This document shows positions 37,200-48,350 of a stretch of 64,000 nt of DNA, one piece after another. Position 1 is the stretch's first letter. Every line of letters starts with the position of its first letter. Under the pieces are notes generated by a model. It was not told the DNA's origin and ran no database searches. It saw only the letters and a list, made by a program, of their open reading frames with translations. The position numbers and the translations under genes are program-made. Source of the DNA: Corythucha ciliata (taxonomy: Eukaryota > Arthropoda > Insecta > Hemiptera > Tingidae); assembly GCA_038030265.1 (NCBI GenBank), contig CM075939.1, positions 46,605,253 to 46,669,252 on the forward strand. Direction: 5' to 3'.

Positions 37200-37673
37200 T
37201 CACTTGAGTATGGTTTTATTACCACAGTCCGTCCTATGCTTCACAGCCTCCAGGTCATGGCCTTGACAAGCAGACGCCGTATCATCGGCATGTAGAGAGA
37301 CAAATGAGCCCTCCAAGCTTCCAGACAAGTCGTTAATAAAAATCAATAATAATATTGGGCCCAGGATCGACCCCTGGGGAATGCCAATGGTGACCACAGA
37401 GAAATTCGACTTATTATTATGCGAAATCCACGTGCATTGCAACGTGTTCATCAAGTATGACCTTATCATTTTAATGGCCCTTCCGGAAAAATTGAACTTG
37501 GACAACTTACTTAACAAAAACTCGTGTGAGACGTAATCGAAAGCCGTAAAAAATTGGACGAAGTGCTCTGCACTCAAAAGCTTCTTTAAGATAGAACCAC
37601 TGAGGATGGCCTCAAAGTAGGCAGAAAACCGGTTCTGGTTGTAAAATAAAATAAACACGTGTGGAGACAACAT
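37200..37673 (-). pseudogene. Non-LTR (Jockey-like) reverse transcriptase fragment
   Basis: Blocks visible are TAFDYVSHEFLLSKLSKF (normally SKAFDxVxH), IKMIRSYLMNTLQCTWIS, IGIPQGSILGPILLLIFIND and LHADDTASA (normally YADDTA). The block order and wording fit Jockey/CR1-like elements and differ from the element at 13290-15862. Only the palm and finger blocks remain; no endonuclease or 3' tail was found. The Tyr/Phe to His change before ADD is unusual. Confidence 0.88.
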
Positions 37674-37771
37674 CTTTCATAAACATATTTGTCACAATGC
37701 AAACCACACAATGTCGCCGTCAAGAAATGTAGATCAAGAAAGGGATGTCAGCTTGGACTCGATTTCTTTCA

Positions 37772-38280
37772 CGAACACCATACTTCCATTCCCATAGGGA
37801 ACATGGAAGTAAAAAGTCGTTAATTCGCTGCTAAAAATAAGAAAAAGCGTTAATTTACCGGCAAAATTGGGAAAAATCACTCACGAGCTTACGAGCTACG
37901 AGCTAGTATAAGAACCATTCACGAATTCGCGGCTAAAGTGGAGAAAAGTCGCAAATGCACCGCGATAGAAATGAGAAAGATGCGCTGAAGTGCGGACAAA
38001 TCGCCAATTCGAGGTGAACATGAACAAATCAACAATTTACGACTTCCGAAGGACAAATCGTGGCTAAAAATGAACAAAATCTCTGATCTGGGGGAAAATG
38101 GGGAAAATGCGCTACAATTCCACCCATGAAATTCACAAAAAACCTACTAGTCCGTAATACAAATTTGGGAAAAACTCAAACTCTCGTGACTGAAATGCGG
38201 AAAACCTCTAATTAGGAAAAACGCTAATTTGTGGCTGAAATGATCGAAAATTGAGAACATGGCAAGTTACGGTTTAATCC
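37772..38280 (+). repeat. Family A block, copy of 15863-16390
   Basis: Begins with ACCATACTTCCATTCCC and GGGAACATGG, followed by the same ordered monomers as at 15863-16390, with small indels. Confidence 0.85.
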
Positions 38281-39530
38281 ACTTTGAATTTCTAGTTTTG
38301 TTCTTTTCTCATCCAGTATGTCTAGAAATTGTCACTGCGAGTTTTTAGATTGTTTCACTGGGCATTAATAAAGTGAATAACCCACAACTATACTCCGGAG
38401 AATCTTTATTTTAAACGGTCGACCATGCGCGAGTTGTTGGACTTCTTTTCCGGATATTTCAACGTGTGCAAGTAGCTCCAATCCTCTTCCGGGAATCACG
38501 ACAGAAGCGACCGGGAAATCCGTCACTCATGTTTTTTTATGGAATACGTCATGTTTCTGAGTTCAAGATAACTTGTTTTTTACTGATGTGTTGTGTAGTT
38601 TTGGGTATGTTTCTTCAGGGGTCGATCCTCTGATAGCAAAGAGAAATACAGGGCTAAGAAATCACAAACGTTTATTTCACATAATAATCGCTTGCAAGCA
38701 AGAAACGAACTAATTCAGAAACATTATTATGTACCAACACTGCGAATGGGAAGACCCGTGGTTCGAGCACAGCGAGAACTTCATGAGTGTGGCGACTTTT
38801 GTTCAAATCCTTGTTTCGCATTCCTCAAGAGACGGAGCGGCTCTTTCTGAACTCGTGACTGTCTCGCCCATGTAATATTTTTCCTAGTATGTTGATGGAA
38901 CGCGATCAGGGCCACTTATTTTAGAAAATAAACACCAAAATACACTTGAAAACACGGCTACGTGACACGATCGATGACATTTACAATGAAATCGTATGAA
39001 CATCAAGTCATACACGCTTTGAGAACGAGAGTGTTGACGAGTTGGATTTAGTTTTTACCGAACAAATTCCCTGAAATTGGTCGCGGTCAGGGGTGACAGG
39101 TTGGTTGGTAGGCAAACAAAGTTCACTAGTTCAATTGGTTCAATCATCACTGCTCAGTTGTTGTCGTCAAGGTGACTTGGTGAAGAGGGGGGTCGTTTGC
39201 CCTCCAACCAGTGTAACCTCCTTAGCAACCTGACCGCGACCGATACCCCTTGTTCATTCTAACTCGGGCTCTTTTTTTTTGTAATTTTGCATTAACCTCA
39301 GGAGGGGTGAGTATTTTTGTTGATAACCTGACGATGTAGAGGTAAATTCAAGGTTCTGAAGGTGTACTTTGGCGGTCATATTTGTGACAACCCTTCTACC
39401 CACCCCCCAGCTCATTCAGGCTTTCTCCAGTTATTTACCTCTATGAACTCCAACCTAACTCCCGGTGGTGAAATTGGCCCTAACCAAAGTTGGCATATTT
39501 GATATCCCGCCAACACGAACACTTTCCGCA
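38281..39530. other. Gene-free stretch
   Basis: No gene recognised. It contains the inverted repeat at 39079-39241. Confidence 0.55.
39079..39241. repeat. Short inverted repeat, possible MITE
   Basis: GGTCGCGGTCAGG (39079-39091) pairs perfectly with 39229-39241. Sequence further in (GGTTGGTTGG against CCAACC) also pairs loosely. No clear target duplication. Confidence 0.5.
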
Positions 39531-39537
39531 ACGTTAA

Positions 39538-39870
39538 GTCCGTTCCATTGTTTCGCGAGTGCTACACTTTTGAAGAAAATCATCTGGTTTCATTCAATTT
39601 TTCAGAATGAGTTGATGAAATCACACATGGTTTTTTACACCGGTGTATAGCCCTTCAAAAAGAACATAAACACCCGCGGCCTGCGCTCTCTCATTCGATT
39701 ACTTGCATTGCCGAATTGGTTGTCCCACTGTTCACCAAAGATAAGTGTTATTATCAAGCCGAAGTTTCATGGAAAGGGTTAGGAATAATTGCTAGAGGGG
39801 CTGATCACAGGAGGGCGAGGTCCACGTTTAACTTGACGGGCTAGAGCAGTAGCGAAACAATGGAACGGAC
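39538..39870. repeat. 19-bp inverted repeat pair
   Basis: GTCCGTTCCATTGTTTCGC (39538-39556) is the perfect reverse complement of 39852-39870, with partial pairing beyond. The arms read as similar peptides on opposite strands (PFHCFA in both), which suggests an inverted duplication of one sequence. It lies just left of a MITE. Confidence 0.6.
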
Positions 39871-39924
39871 CTGTAATATACCTTGTAGTCTCTGTCCTTT
39901 TCATGCCTCTAAATAGCTCATCTG

Positions 39925-40061
39925 GAGCCTTATTCTCTAACGAAATAGAAACTTTGCTTTGGTAGAAACATTGAAATCTCATTCATGAAATTAAGAAAAC
40001 TGAACGGAAACATAAGATTTTTGAAAAAAGCAATGATGAAAAAAGTTAGTGAATAAGGCCC
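39925..40061. mobile_element. Harbinger-type MITE with CTG duplication (137 bp)
   Basis: The left end GAGCCTTATTCTCTAAC matches the reverse complement of the right end GGGCCTTATTCACTAAC. CTG flanks both sides (39922-39924, 40062-40064). It is non-coding. Ends and 3-bp duplication match the two MITEs at 46579 and 47545, but the interior differs (AT-rich). Confidence 0.8.
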
Positions 40062-40064
40062 CTG

Positions 40065-42000
40065 TTTATTTATTGGAGAGCCCTAGTAGAAAATTAGGCA
40101 AAAAAACACAAAAAACCGCTCCCCGATAGCAACGTTACAGGTGATTTTTTTTCGGAAGGCACTGGTGACACAAATATGCTACCTGGCGTGTTTGAAATGA
40201 CCTAAAACTTCAAAAATCGCATATTTATTAACTGTTGGATTATTTTACGAACAGATCACGACTATTTTAGTGTAAATAAACCTTTAAAAAATATATTTAT
40301 GAATAAGTTCTGACTCATAAAACTTCCTCATTGTCCCAAAAATCTGACTATTCAACTCCCTCTGGCCCTCGTTGAGGCGAGATCCATCGTCTAGGGGGCA
40401 TCGTAACTGAAACACGGAGAGGTTCACCTCTGAAATCATTGCAGCATACCGCAGCTGAGCCGTTTCCCGTAGTTCCCATTAATTTCCATCCTCGAGAAGT
40501 GACTCCGAGCTCATTAATCGCCCAAGCACACCCCCCTCCCTCTCCTTCAACACTTGCTTGATAATTCACTGCAACTCCAGCAAGAATCTCGCACTCATCA
40601 ATGGACATCTTTTAAATCTACCTTATCCAGGCATCGTCAGCGAACATTACCAACTCGTGGGTGAAGAAGAGAACAGCAACTGAAAGTCTTTATCTCTAAT
40701 GAAGTCATGATTTTCATTTGTTTAAAAAATAAATTGCATCAATGGTGAATGTTACTATGATCTCTGAGAAATCCTCGGGCAAATAATGGATATCTCCGAT
40801 CGCAGGCCTTTTTCATGTCCTCTCATTCCAACAATAAGACAACATCCTAATTACAACCTTTCAACCTTTGAGAAGAAACTCTCACGTATATTATAAAGAA
40901 GAAGAAAAAAAAAAGGATAAAAATCTCTGTTGTATAGGCCATGCAAAGGAAAATCATAGTGCCACCCCTTCCACTCGATAATCTCATCGCTAGAAAGCGA
41001 CCATTCCCCCTCCCCCATTGCGTTACCGCCTTCTCACTCATATCGTTTCAATTCCGCTCTTGACTAATTGAAATCTAAGGGGACGTTCCGTGACTGACAT
41101 TTAAACCCCTCGCGAACTTTGAATAGGACTAACCCATCAACCCCTCCCCTCACCACTGTAGCTCGGTTCACCGTATGTAACTATTAATCCGGAGAATAAA
41201 ACGTTCACGATACATTTATCGCTAACAACATTAAGGCTTAGTTGATGGCGATGGTTGTGGCGGTGAGTACGGTAGGGGGGGCAGGGGAAGTTTAAGAGAA
41301 AGTTGAATCTTCCTGCAACGCTCCCAGCAACAACTTCAAATTAAATTCATTAGTTTCACGTACCCCCCCCCCCTTCCGCCCTCACATACAGACTTACAAC
41401 TCGCTCGCTATCTGTGACATCGACCGTAGTCCTACTTGAACACTGTCAAAACACACTGTGTATGGTGGTGAGTGTGCGGGTTGATGGTTCGGGAGCATAA
41501 ACTTCCCCCCTAAATGCTTAATTATCATTCGCTGGCGTTTCGTTTCCAAGTTAATTTCCTAAACAGAATGCGACACGGTAATTTTGAGTCGTCTAAAAAG
41601 GAGTGAGAGAGAGGTACTTCCTAACGTCATAGCGATCCCCCCGCGCCCAACCTATATACCTTTTAACATGTTTTGATAAGTTTGTTACGTATCAGAAGGG
41701 GATGGTCCCTTCTAATTACGAAATAAAAGCGGGAATTTCACTAATTTTAACGTGGAAAGTTCAAAAGCTGGTCCCAACTTTTTTTTTAAAAAATGGGTGA
41801 CCCCTCCCCTATGTGACAGTACTATGCTAATGAGGAGAGGGTGGTGTTTTAGGAGTGGAGGATTCTTGTTGAAGTGACTGGGGCAGGGGGGATGTTGGTG
41901 TGTTTATTCGGTGTAGAGCTTCTGTTTACTCTTGGTGTTCTGGTGTCGTCGAGAGGTCTTTTTTTTTATGATCTTGAAGTCCTTGGAAAGAACAACCTCT
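40065..42000. other. Gene-free stretch
   Basis: No gene confidently recognised. An 86-codon frame from an ATG (minus 40608-40348) is not obviously repetitive but has no known motif. C tracts lie near 41364 and G tracts near 41275. Confidence 0.5.
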
Positions 42001-44000
42001 CTTCTCGCTTCTCTTTTCTTCTTCCTTAACCCCTTCACCCTCACCACACGAACCAAAATTCAAGTGATTCTATCGTCGTCGAGCACGTAGTAGCCGTAGA
42101 CGCTAAGTCTATTACTTTTAAAAGGCCAGGCTCTATCCTCCTCCTCCTCATCCTCCTTCTCTTCCTCCTCTTCTTCCTCATCTTCACCGTTCAACCACAG
42201 ACGCCCGTCGTTGTGCTCTTTTTATCTGGATGACTTCCACTTCGCATTTTGTACTCCAAACGAAGGTCTTGAGCTTAAGTGAGCGAACTAGGGTGAAATT
42301 ATTTTTTTAATTCTCCTCAACTACAATTTTATGACCGGTTGTAAAAGTGTCGTGCTATAGGAAAAGAAATTTTTTAGCGAGCCCTCTTTTTTAAAAGGAA
42401 AAATCTTTAATAAAATTTTCTCGTTCCGTGACTTTTACCTCACAATATACCTACCTACACTTTAGGCTCTTTCTTTCCCATTGATTAACTCGTTCGGTTT
42501 AGAAGCTCGCCCCCCCCCCCCACACCACATCAACGCCATCCAACCAACCGCGAAACCATCTAGTCAAACGTTCCAGAAAATCTTATTTCCAAAGCCACTG
42601 AGCAGTCCGGAAGATGAACGTGTAACATAAAAAAAAAAAGCTATCACCCCCTCACCAACTTAATTTTCACCCCTCCTCGACAACCATATTGAAACTCTAT
42701 TTTGATCGAAGCGTAAAAATCGACTTCTGTGGCGGTGGTGATGAGGGGGTGAATAAAGAGGGACTGCGGTGAATATGACAGTGGCTGGGGGGGGGGGGGT
42801 CCAAACGCTGCTGGTGGAATATATTGTGACGTGAGAGAAAACAAATCGTGTGATTTTCAGCGATGGAAGCAGTAGGGAAACATTGCTTACATCGAGTGAG
42901 TTGGGAGGGGGGTGGAAAAAATAAACACGCGCTACCAGAACAGACTATATATATATATATAAAGAAGGTTTTAAGCCCCAATGGACGTATTTTTCAATAC
43001 AGCCTTGCATCATGCAACAGTTTTTTGTGCGTGTGCTTCGTTCATATAAACAATTTCGCTTAAACACTCGAATTTCATCGAACTGTTTTAATCAACCACT
43101 TCGGGTTGAATCCCTTTGGCTGAAAACTTGTTTCTCTCTCACGTACTTTCTCTCCTCTCCTCCCACACAACACCAGCCCAACCGACCAGGAAAGAATCAC
43201 GTGATGTGGAAAAAAGGGTCCCTTCTATGCGCTATACTTAAAAGATCGAAAGATAGAAAATGGTTGGATGAGGTTGTGTGCGTGTACACTGTGAGGGCTA
43301 CGTATGGTAGTGGTGGTGGTGATTGTTGTTGCCTGATGTGCTGAGTGCAAGTGGTTTTCGAAGGATCCTGGGTTGGGTGCGGGAGGAGGGGGTTAACTTT
43401 ACGGTCACTGGCGTGATTTGATTGTATTGTGCGAGAGGTATATGAAAGCGTGTGGTTTTCGTGTGTAAACTCCCTTCCTCACCACTGCACCATGCCGCAC
43501 CGATCGTCATAATATCATCTTCCATCATTTTGTCGTGAACTCGAATGGGGCGTATTGAATGATGCTCAATAACGGGAATATCTCTATCAAAAATTACGCT
43601 TGACTGAGAGAAAAAATGAAAGAGCATGCGGAAGGAATCGCTTGAAAAAAATAAAAGAGAACAAATGAAGGAGTCTGTCATAGTACAGTGATTGCTACAG
43701 AGGGAGGGAGGTAGAAAGTAATAATTCCTTCACTTTTTAGGTTTTCTATCCAAACTTCCATCATATTTCCCGAAAAAAAAGTTGTTATTGACTCAAACGA
43801 ATGTCCAAAAAGTCATTATGTTTGATTTTCCTCTTTTTTGATGTTACAGTCCATTGGACCGAAAGATGACCATCATGAATGCCAAACACGCGTAAATCGA
43901 CGTGTTAGATATCACATTTAACCCAATGCATACGAATCCATCTAATATTCCTCCTCTAAATCAAATCCCCTCCCCCCTCATTACTCATAATAAAATGTTC
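42001..44000. other. Gene-free, microsatellite-rich stretch
   Basis: Pyrimidine-rich TCC/TTC tract at about 42131-42188, C tract at 42511-42521, G tract at 42787-42799 and (TA)n at about 42947-42961. No recognised protein. Confidence 0.6.
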
Positions 44001-45885
44001 GAAGTTGCTGGAGTTGTTTTGTATCTATTTCCAACTCAAACTCCTTGACTACCCCCCCCCCCATAACCATCCCCCACTCCACGACCCTTATATCTTTTCG
44101 TCTCCCCATATATATTCCACCCACTCATCTTTTTTTATTTCCTACATCTCCCCCCCCCCCCCACACCATCCCGTTCATTCTAAAAAACTTCCCAAACTGT
44201 CGCAATTCACCTTGAAGGTAATTTAGGTGCCAAGTTTTTGTTATACAGCTCCCCCTAGACTCTCGATTGTAGGTTTGTTCTTCCTCTATATACTTTATAT
44301 CGTCCGTTGCTTTAATTTAAAAGCCTCCCCCACCAATCCAATCATTCTTCCTATGAGAAGCCTTTCAGCCCGTTTCTAAAAACCCAATATCACGCACCAT
44401 TTTGATCCTTTATTGTAATATGCGTAAATCGGATTGGAGTGTAGATAAGAGGATATGGTATATCGGCAGAGTTGAGAGTTCTGTTGTTGAAGAAAGAGAA
44501 GAGGGAAGGAAAAAAAAAAGTTTATAAAAGTTGTAAATTGTGGATCAAGGAGAGAAGAGGGAAGAGGCATCTTTCACGCTAAGAGATGACTAATAATATT
44601 AACGTTCGAGCGCTTCACAGTCTCTAAAACTTGTCTTTTTGCCTTCACTCCTCCAAATTACACCCTCGCAACTTCATTACAACTCTCCCGTTAATGTTTC
44701 AAAAAAAAAAGTTTCTCTCTCATCCATTGGGAGAACGATTTTTCCTTGGCACACAACGAACAATGAGAAGCTTACGTTTATACAAAAGAGCTTCACTCCA
44801 TTTACTAAAGAGAAAAAGTGTTACGGTGCTATTCCCTTCACGTTATTTTAGACAAATTTCATTTTATTAAGCGAATTTCCTTTCCACTCACTACTCCCCC
44901 CCCCTACGCCTTGAACTATTCTTGAAGGGTCGTTCGTCTAAAATAAATTGAGCGCAACTACAACTTCAAAACATGCCATCGAGGAGAGGTTGTTTTCATT
45001 ACGGCCTTTTTTCAATTGCGCGAGTGAGAGAGACTGATTGAGCGGTGGGGGGGGGGGGGCACACCTGAGCTTCGTGGTAATTTAATGAGCTCCAGGCAGT
45101 CTCAGCTTTTGATTAATCATTTGAAGGAGAAAAAACCTCCTTCACCGCGCCGGCCGTCCCATCGTCTTTGAGTGACTCACAAGGAGAAAAAAAAAAAAGG
45201 AGAGGATGGATGGAAAAGTGTTGTAGAGGATAGGAGAAGAAGTTGAGGGGGACGTTTCAATGGGAACCTAGTTGCATTTTTTTCTTTCTCTCACCCCCCC
45301 CCCCACCATCACCACCACCAATGCCCAAGCCCATATCCTTTTTACCTACTGATTCTCGTAATGATCTCGTCGTGATTGATTACAGTAGGTGCTCCTTATC
45401 AGGCTGCGAAGCATCAGATAAATCACTCGAGGGGTGGAGAGGGGTAGAACCCTTATTTGTACGCTAATTGAGAGTGCGGGCTTTGCTTGATTTAAAATTC
45501 ACTTTATTTCTTTTAGATTCTGACGTCTAGCTGCTTGGATGAAGCAAAACATGCATTTAACTATAGGACTGAAAGAATTGACTTAAAAGTGAATAATTTA
45601 TAGGAAGAGGTGCGTCGTTTATTGAGGGGGACATGCCGTGTGGGTGGGTATGCCGCTTCAAAGAGTCTCCCCCGGAGCCACTTGTGAGATGATCGATGAT
45701 GATGGGTGGACGGGTAGGTAGGTCGTTAGCAGCAGAAAGTTGGAGGATACGCAACTTTGAGTACTTTGTCCCCCCCCCTCCCTTAAAAAATTGCTGGGCA
45801 TTTATGCGTCAACGCCAACGACGCAGTAGGTCTCACGGTGGACTGGCCTTTTGTAAATTAAGAATGACGTCTCCCCTCCCTCCTT
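44001..45885. other. Gene-free, poly-C/poly-G-rich stretch
   Basis: C tracts near 44052, 44150-44161, 44897 and 45294-45303; G tract at 45047-45059. Open frames are proline- or serine-rich readings of these tracts. Confidence 0.6.
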
Positions 45886-46180
45886 ACAATGACTATTCAA
45901 GCCGCAAAATCAAAATTTAGACCCCAGAACAGCATAATTGACGAAGTAATTTCGTTGCTAAAGGACGATGAAAAAGCAAGAAATTCGTGGGAAAAAAATG
46001 CCAAAACCATTAATTTTGAAATGGCTGAAAAGCTGAAATGCATAAAAGCCCTTAATTCGCAGTTAGAATTCATAAAAAGTGCTAAATAGCGGACAAAATT
46101 GAGAAAAAAACAAACTTGAATGCGTAAAAGCACAAGTGTAAAATTGTGTAATTGTAAGGTGTAAAATTGAGACAAATCGC
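45886..46180 (+). repeat. Degenerate repeat, family A
   Basis: Diverged family A units (CTTAATTCGCAGTTAGAATT, GCGGACAAAATTGAGAAAAA). The lysine-rich 66-residue frame at 45889-46089 is an in-phase reading of the repeat. Confidence 0.65.
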
Positions 46181-46339
46181 TTATTGACAACCACGAGTGT
46201 AGCTATCTCTAGACAGAAGGGTGAGCAGCTTTCAGAGTTCAAAGTCGGACTTTGGGCGCTGTCGTAGCCGACTTCCCCCCCCCCTGCCCACAAAATTGTA
46301 TAATGTCGCGAATATAAAGACCGGAAACCATCAGCAAGT

Positions 46340-46578
46340 TCGAGAAACATCTTTGTCGCGTTCTTTATTAAACTCGGCCGTGGCGCCTAGCCACAACATC
46401 CTCAGTTCCCGTTTCACCCTCACGGTTCTCATCAGTCATCAGTCCTGGTGAGCCGGGTCCTCCCTGGCTCATTTTTGCTGGGTAGCGTGGAGTGCCGGGG
46501 GCGGGCACCTCCGTTCCCGCTGAGGGGTGGTCCAACGGGCTCCGTACTCGGCTCAATTGCCGGGCGATGAGACCGCAG
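46340..46578. other. GC-rich segment, origin unknown
   Basis: Markedly GC-rich (GGTAGCGTGGAGTGCCGGGG) compared with its surroundings, resembling in composition the tail of a retroelement, but with no coding motif. It ends at the target site of the next MITE. Confidence 0.4.
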
Positions 46579-46709
46579 GGGCCCTATTCGGAGGTGTCAG
46601 GAAAAAATGCCGCAAGTGCGGTTACCACGAAGGGATAACGTTATTTCTTACACGGCGCCCCTGAGTCCCTCTTGCGGCATTTTCTTCCCGACTATTCGGA
46701 ATAAGGCCC
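46579..46709. mobile_element. Harbinger-type MITE with CAG duplication (131 bp)
   Basis: Left end GGGCCCTATTCGGAGGTGTC against the reverse complement of the right end GGGCCTTATTCCGAATAGTC. The palindrome continues inward (ATGCCGCAAG against CTTGCGGCAT). CAG flanks both sides (46576-46578, 46710-46712). It is homologous along its length to 47545-47673. Confidence 0.88.
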
Positions 46710-46849
46710 CAGGACCGAGTAGCTCAGATAGCTCAGGTAGCTGAAGGTCTGAGGTCAAAACGGAGACTGGACCGCACCTTAAGTGCAATTTTTCGTGATT
46801 GTTTGGTGGGTCCTGTTCCCAACGCCTTTATCGTTCTTTACTGAGCAAG

Positions 46850-47160
46850 TTCGAGGGTATTCAGACCGGAAACTTGGCATTTTCACGAATATTTTGACCC
46901 TGGCAATATCCGCGAATATTCGAAACTGAAACTTGCAAATCCGCAGAAATTAGGACTTGGAACTTGCAATATCGCAAATAATGTAGCCAGGACTCTTGCA
47001 ATTTCGCGAGTATTTGCCTTAAAAATGTTGTAATTTAGCGGATATTGTCACGGCAGGCTAGCCCGCTTTCCGCCAACACACACACAAAAAATAAAAAAAG
47101 CCCCGAAACTTGCAATTTGGCGCAAATTAAGATTAGTTATAGAGATATTCAGCTCCGGAT
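46850..47160 (+). repeat. Degenerate repeat, family D
   Basis: Units with AAACTTGCAATTTCGCG and GAATATT words, as at 26280-27195. Confidence 0.65.
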
Positions 47161-47544
47161 GATGTAATTTCTCTCAAATGAGCTACTTCTCCCAATTTTA
47201 AGTGGGAATAGTGTTTTTCCTAGAACTAAGCCAGCTATTTATGTTTCTTTTGTCAATTAACGGTGACGAGTTATCCATAAAATTGAAAATACAGCCCCCC
47301 AACAAGACTCGTTTTCCTATAAAACGTGTTTCTACCTCAGATTTGTCCCCAAAACTCATTGTTTCAACGTGTAAATTGATCTGTCGCTCCTCTACTTAGT
47401 AACTGAAACAGAAAACGGTCGAGTCGGGTTTTATGGCATATATAAGAACTGGCAATAACCGTGACTTGAAAGGACCGTTGAGGGTCAAAGACAATATCTT
47501 ACTCAATTATTAATCAAGAAACACACTAACTTGGTCCCAAACTG

Positions 47545-47673
47545 GGGCCCTATTCAGAAACGTCGGGAAAAATGCCGCAAGTGTGGTTGCTATGGCGGGA
47601 TAATGTTATTTCTTATTCGGAGTCCTTGGATCCCGCTTTCGGCACGTTTTTACGACTGTTCGGAATAAAGCCC
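47545..47673. mobile_element. Harbinger-type MITE with CTG duplication (129 bp)
   Basis: Left end GGGCCCTATTCAGAAACGTC against the reverse complement of the right end GGGCTTTATTCCGAACAGTC. CTG flanks both sides (47542-47544, 47674-47676). The interior shares AAAAATGCCGCAAGTG and GGGATAA..GTTATTTCTTA with the copy at 46579. Confidence 0.88.
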
Positions 47674-47679
47674 CTGGTC

Positions 47680-48105
47680 AGTTTGCTCCGGAATCAAACG
47701 ATTCATAGAAAAAACTGGAAATTCAGGCCCCAAAACTGGTAGATTTGTCCCAAAAACTGTCTATTTGACCGTTCTCCTCCTCCTGCTCCCACAAGTCACT
47801 TTTCAGAACAGGAAGCTTCCTAATGGTATTGTTGCCATAAAACTAATAATTCTGCGTTGTTCCAACCTGGAAGTTGATGATTCAGCAACCACAGGAACCA
47901 AATATCTGTGGGTTTCAGCCGTTTTGGCTCAACTACAGAGTGACTCCAGTGACGTCCACCAGTGGCGTTCACCGAGGATCTTTGTAGGCCTTCCATCAGA
48001 TGTCAGGTTTAGTTACGAACGAAAGTAATCACAAAACACCCAGAGAAATTGTGAAAATCATCGTTTTTGACAAGTTTTAGTCCCTACTCGTCATTCCAAT
48101 CTCTA
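47680..48105. other. Gene-free stretch
   Basis: No gene. CAGTGGCGTTCACC at about 47960-47973 resembles a hAT-type end, without a proven partner. Confidence 0.5.
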
Positions 48106-48350
48106 ATTCGCAGTTTAAAGAGGCCCTTTTACGGCTAAAATGTAGATGATATAGATGAGATGCTAATGTGCTGCTCTTGGGGCAAGTCCACTACTGGCAT
48201 CGATAAAAACCGCTATAATTCACACTCAAAATTCGCTAATTCAAGGCTAACATTGAGAAAAACGCTAATTCGCGGCAAAAATTGAGATAAACGCTGAAAC
48301 GCCGTCAAAATTAAGGAACGCGAATTCCTGGTTTCTGGAGGCAACTTAGT
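48106..48350 (+). repeat. Degenerate repeat, family A
   Basis: Units such as CGCTAATTCGCGGCAAAAAT and the special word TTTCTGGAGGCAACTTAGTG near 48330. Confidence 0.75.

Noticed and set aside
45889..46089. Lysine-rich, helical-looking 66-residue protein
   Set aside because: The DNA beneath is family A repeat, whose A-rich monomers give Lys/Glu-rich frames.
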